Assembly (NCBI GenBank): GCA_047618565.1
Contig: JBLHKW010000001.1
Location: 62,001 to 126,000, forward strand
Source: JBLHKW01 sp047618565
GTDB taxonomy: Bacteria > Planctomycetota > UBA1135 > GCA-002686595
Direction: 5' to 3'
DNA length: 64,000 bases
A program made the translations under genes and the position numbers. This document shows positions 61,554 through 64,000 of the stretch, piece by piece (the first letter of the stretch is position 1; each line of letters starts with the position of its first letter). The notes beneath the pieces are model-generated. The model had not been told where the DNA came from. It searched no databases and saw only the letters and a list, made by a program, of their open reading frames with translations.

Positions 61554-63074
61554 CTAGCGGCGCTCGGACTCGCACGACTCGGCCCCGATGAGCACGTCTG
61601 TCCGCTCCTCGTCCGTGCCGACGTAGCCGAGGGAGGCCAGGTTCTCGGCGACGGCGGCATCCTCATGGACACTCCATCCAGTCAGGCCGCCCGGACGGCC
61701 GCGGAACTGCAAGAGCTGCGCGCGCATGCTATCGCGCACCAGGGGTCGATCGAGCAACCGATCGACGCTCTCGGTCGGGTCCTCGTCGATCCCATAGAGC
61801 TCCTCGCAGTGCAGGCGGAAGCCGCGCTGGAAGCGCTCGAAGGGCGGTTTTTTGGGGTGTGCTCCACGCGGGTTGAGCACGTACTTGTGCTCCGCATCGC
61901 GCACGGTCCAGATCAGATCCTGCCACTCGGAATAGACGTGCTGGCGCGGAGGCGCAGGGTCGTCGGATGCGAGGGATCGCGCCAGGGACACGCCCTCGAG
62001 CTCGTCCGGAACGTCTTCGCCAAGCCAGGTCAGCAGCGTCGGGACCAGATCCAGGCTCTGTACCAGGGGCTCGAACGTCGTGTCCACCGGCAGTCTTCCC
62101 GGCCAGCGCACGATCCAGGGCACTCGCAGCGTGCCGTCGTAGATCGAGTTGCCGTGGTAGTAGTAGGCTCCATGGTCAGCCAGCTCCTCACCATGGTCAG
62201 CGGTGAGGATCACGAGCGTCTCCTCGGCCAGGCCGCGCGCGTCCAGGGTCTCGAGCAGCTTGCCCACGAGGGAGTCGGCGGCGCGAACGCCTCCATCGTA
62301 GAGGCCGATGACATAACGATGATCCGCGGGATCGAGGGGCGTTTCCGTGACGGCCGCGTGGCCCAGTCGTGTGTCGATCTTGCGCCAGTCGGGCTGGCCC
62401 TGGCGGCCGAGCAACGGCCCCGCGTAGTCACCGGTGAAGAGGCGGTCGAAGGGCGGGGGCGGGGTGTAGGGTTGATGGACGTCGTACAGGTGGACCCAGC
62501 AGAAAAAGGGCCGCTCGTCATCGGGGGAGCGCGAACTCAGCCATTCGATGGCCTTGCTCGTCACGAACGCGTCCGAGTCAGCTTGCTGCACGAGTCGCTT
62601 CTTCTTGCCGGACACGAGCTCGTCAGTGCCCTGGGCTGGATGTCCGAGCGGGCTGGCCGGCAAGCGCGAGAGGAAGGCGCTCGTGCGGTATCCGAGTGCC
62701 GACATGCGCTCGCTCAGGGTCGTCTGCGTTCCGGCGAACGGCTGACCGTTCTCGCGCACACCGTGCATCGATGGGTACTTGCCGACCATCAACGAGCACA
62801 GTGAGGGCGCGGTCTGCCCGCGCGGGACGAAGCACTGCTCGAAGCGCACTCCCTGGCGCGCGAAGGCATCGATCGCAGGGCTCACGGGCTCGGCGTAGGG
62901 CGAATAGCCGTAGCACCCGAGGTGGTCCGCGCGCAGGGTGTCGATGGTGATCATCAACACCGGCGGCCTGGGGCCGGGAAGCGCGCTGTCAGATGCGGCG
63001 CTGCAGGCGGCCAGGACATGGGCCAGGAGGCATGCCACCCACGGGGACAGCGGGTGCGAGAATGGGCGCGGCAT
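61554..63074 (-). CDS. sulfatase-fold lipoprotein lacking the formylglycine motif
   Basis: A 506-aa exported protein (signal to LAAC, residue 24). The sulfatase/alkaline-phosphatase fold is clear: ITIDTLRADHLGCYGYS (metal Asp45), LTADHGEEL, YHGNSIYDGTLRVPWIV and a late SLGYVG. At the site of the usual Cys/Ser-x-Pro-Ser-Arg FGly motif it reads T88-A-P-S-L92, so both Cys and Arg are missing; Thr may act as nucleophile as in phosphoethanolamine-transferase-type enzymes. Sulfatase activity is therefore doubtful. ATG 63074 is used at the signal peptide; 63101 adds nine residues. Confidence 0.85.
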   Translation of the reverse strand: MPRPFSHPLSPWVACLLAHVLAACSAASDSALPGPRPPVLMITIDTLRADHLGCYGYSPYAEPVSPAIDAFARQGVRFEQCFVPRGQTAPSLCSLMVGKYPSMHGVRENGQPFAGTQTTLSERMSALGYRTSAFLSRLPASPLGHPAQGTDELVSGKKKRLVQQADSDAFVTSKAIEWLSSRSPDDERPFFCWVHLYDVHQPYTPPPPFDRLFTGDYAGPLLGRQGQPDWRKIDTRLGHAAVTETPLDPADHRYVIGLYDGGVRAADSLVGKLLETLDARGLAEETLVILTADHGEELADHGAYYYHGNSIYDGTLRVPWIVRWPGRLPVDTTFEPLVQSLDLVPTLLTWLGEDVPDELEGVSLARSLASDDPAPPRQHVYSEWQDLIWTVRDAEHKYVLNPRGAHPKKPPFERFQRGFRLHCEELYGIDEDPTESVDRLLDRPLVRDSMRAQLLQFRGRPGGLTGWSVHEDAAVAENLASLGYVGTDEERTDVLIGAESCESERR

Positions 63075-63110
63075 GCGGCGCGCGACGGGCTCCGGGAGCA
63101 TCGTCAGATT

Positions 63111-63171
63111 CTACTGGGGATGCTGCCACCTCCATACCCCCTGGCGCTGAAGCACCTTTATCAAGGGCCTG
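63111..63171. repeat. partial palindromic element related to the 74-bp and 171-bp repeats
   Basis: On the minus strand it begins CAGGCCCTTGATAAAGGTGC directly after a TAG stop, then GCCAGGGGG and GGCAGCATCC; these blocks align with the reversed 40591-40664 element (GTTGATAAAGTGC, GCCAGGG, AGCATCC). Only one terminus is recognisable; the other end is lost or never existed. It sits between the frameshifted gene and the sulfatase-fold gene. Confidence 0.5.
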
Positions 63172-64000
63172 CTACAGCCAGGGCCAGGTGACGCGCAACT
63201 GGACCAGGTAAAATCGCTGTTCAAGAGGGTCCGGCTGGATGATCTGGGCAATCCGAACGAGATTCCGGTGACCGCACTCGGAACCCGATGGAGGACGCGC
63301 AGTCGGACCTGGTTCTCCATCTCGGTGTCGACGTACTGCTCGGGCTGGAGCAGCATCTCGGTCACGTGCGTCGCCTGTTGCGAGACCAGGCTCAACGGCC
63401 GCTCATCGACCGTGCGCCAGGTCTGATCGGCCACATGCCATAGCTGCACCAGTTGCTTTCCATCCATCCGGTCGGCGCCCGCCTCGACCGCGATGTCGAA
63501 GCGCGCGGGGAGGTCGCCGTTCAGCTGGAACGTGGTCTCGATGGAGCACTCGGTCAGGATCTGCCATCCGGGGCAGAGCGCATCGCGAGGGTGGCGTCAT
63601 CCGCGAACTCCAGGTCGGCGACAGCTCCTGATTCGATGTTGCCGCGCACCGCCTGCGCGGTCAGCGGCTCGAAGACGTCCACCAGGGGGCGGATGCGGCG
63701 GATGAACCCTCCGCCGTAATCTGCGAGGTACAGGTATCCGTCCGGGCCCATCTGAATCTCGGTGACGAGCCCCAGGCCCGAGCCGAATCGGGCCTGATCT
63801 CGCTCCGCGAGGTCGTCGGCGACGCCGTCGGCCAGGCCTGCGGTGAGGATCAGGTGCTCACGGGCCTGATCGAGTTGGAAGTTGTAAATCTGGCCGTTGA
63901 CCTCGCCGTAGATGAGGTTGTTGCGCAGGTCGGCGGGGAAGCGCTTGGAGTTGAGGAAGCACACGCCCGTGACCCCGGGCGTGGGGAGCACGCTATACTC
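63172..64000 (-). pseudogene. frameshifted 3' part of a sugar-dehydrogenase-like (PQQ/NHL propeller) gene, truncated by the window
   Basis: The frame entering from the right edge encodes propeller sequence typical of soluble PQQ-type sugar/sorbosone dehydrogenases (PGVTGVCFLNSKRFP...LIYGEVNGQIYNF, TEIQMGPDGYLYLADYGGGFIRRI) and ends at TGA 63554. Coding then continues in a shifted frame (PGWQILTECSIETTFQLNGD...MDGKQLVQLWHVADQTWRTV...ENQVRLRV) and shifts again near 63265-63300 to a frame ending NLVRIAQIIQPDPLEQRFYLVQLRVTWPWL and TAG 63172. Two frameshifts: a pseudogene, or assembly errors. Confidence 0.55.

Noticed and set aside
1..64000. tRNA, rRNA or CRISPR array
   Set aside because: No TΨC-like GGTTCGAATCC motif in an intergenic region, no rRNA-like stretch and no regularly spaced direct repeats with unique spacers were seen by eye; a computed scan could find what I missed.

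Overview
The window is GC-rich bacterial chromosome that looks like Planctomycetota. The grounds are: two translationally coupled pairs of a short ECF-type sigma factor and a membrane Ser/Thr kinase, many secreted propeller, LamG and FG-GAP/UnbV proteins, sulfatase-fold enzymes, a Tat-exported GH109-type oxidoreductase, Na+:solute symporters, and a bacterial GPP34 (GOLPH3-like) protein. Most genes are metabolic or envelope genes. I see no rRNA, tRNA, CRISPR array, phage or plasmid module. Assignment to the phylum is inference from gene content.

Layout. 0-3.3 kb: end of an unknown gene, then two tandem exported subtilases. 3.3-6.2 kb: GNAT, EamA transporter, Ca2+/Na+ exchanger-type protein, small membrane protein. 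6.3-10.8 kb: a 171-bp inverted-repeat element, then a prepilin-type operon (three pilin-like genes, a HEAT-repeat protein, a HAMP-like membrane protein). 10.8-15 kb: SMP-30/NHL protein, and a three-subunit HcnABC/opine-oxidase-like amine dehydrogenase operon. 15.2-18.7 kb: UnbV/FG-GAP protein and a Na+:solute symporter with an inserted barrel-like domain. 18.8-20.1 kb: a thioredoxin-like lipoprotein whose frame crosses a UGA followed by a bacterial SECIS-like hairpin (probable selenoprotein). 20.2-30 kb: sigma factor plus kinase/FGE-fold receptor, a beta-lactamase-fold polyglycine-hydrolase-like protein, and a second sigma factor plus kinase/TPR pair. 30-40.6 kb: secreted proteins, PQQ-type propeller, GPP34, a decayed methyltransferase locus, a sialidase-like propeller, small lipoproteins, a thrombospondin-3/Fn3 protein, and a membrane protein with an Xre-type regulator. 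40.6-46.8 kb: an amino-sugar locus (GH109, GH20, symporter with a 47-aa partner, galactokinase-family kinase). 47-54 kb: NHL protein, HIT protein, large lipoprotein, surface-anchored protein, membrane protein. 54-57.6 kb: phenylalanine biosynthesis (leader peptide and attenuator, a chorismate mutase-prephenate dehydratase-ACT-DAHP synthase fusion, an aminotransferase). 57.6-64 kb: second copy of the 171-bp element, a LamG protein, two alkaline-phosphatase-superfamily lipoproteins, and a frameshifted sugar-dehydrogenase-like gene running off the right edge.

The strongest unusual signals are the UGA-containing thioredoxin-like gene with its hairpin (19.1 kb), the phenylalanine attenuator upstream of a four-domain aromatic biosynthesis fusion (54.2 kb), and a family of CTAG-bordered palindromic elements that sit on gene ends and supply stop codons (6.3, 57.6, with relatives at 40.6 and 63.1 kb).
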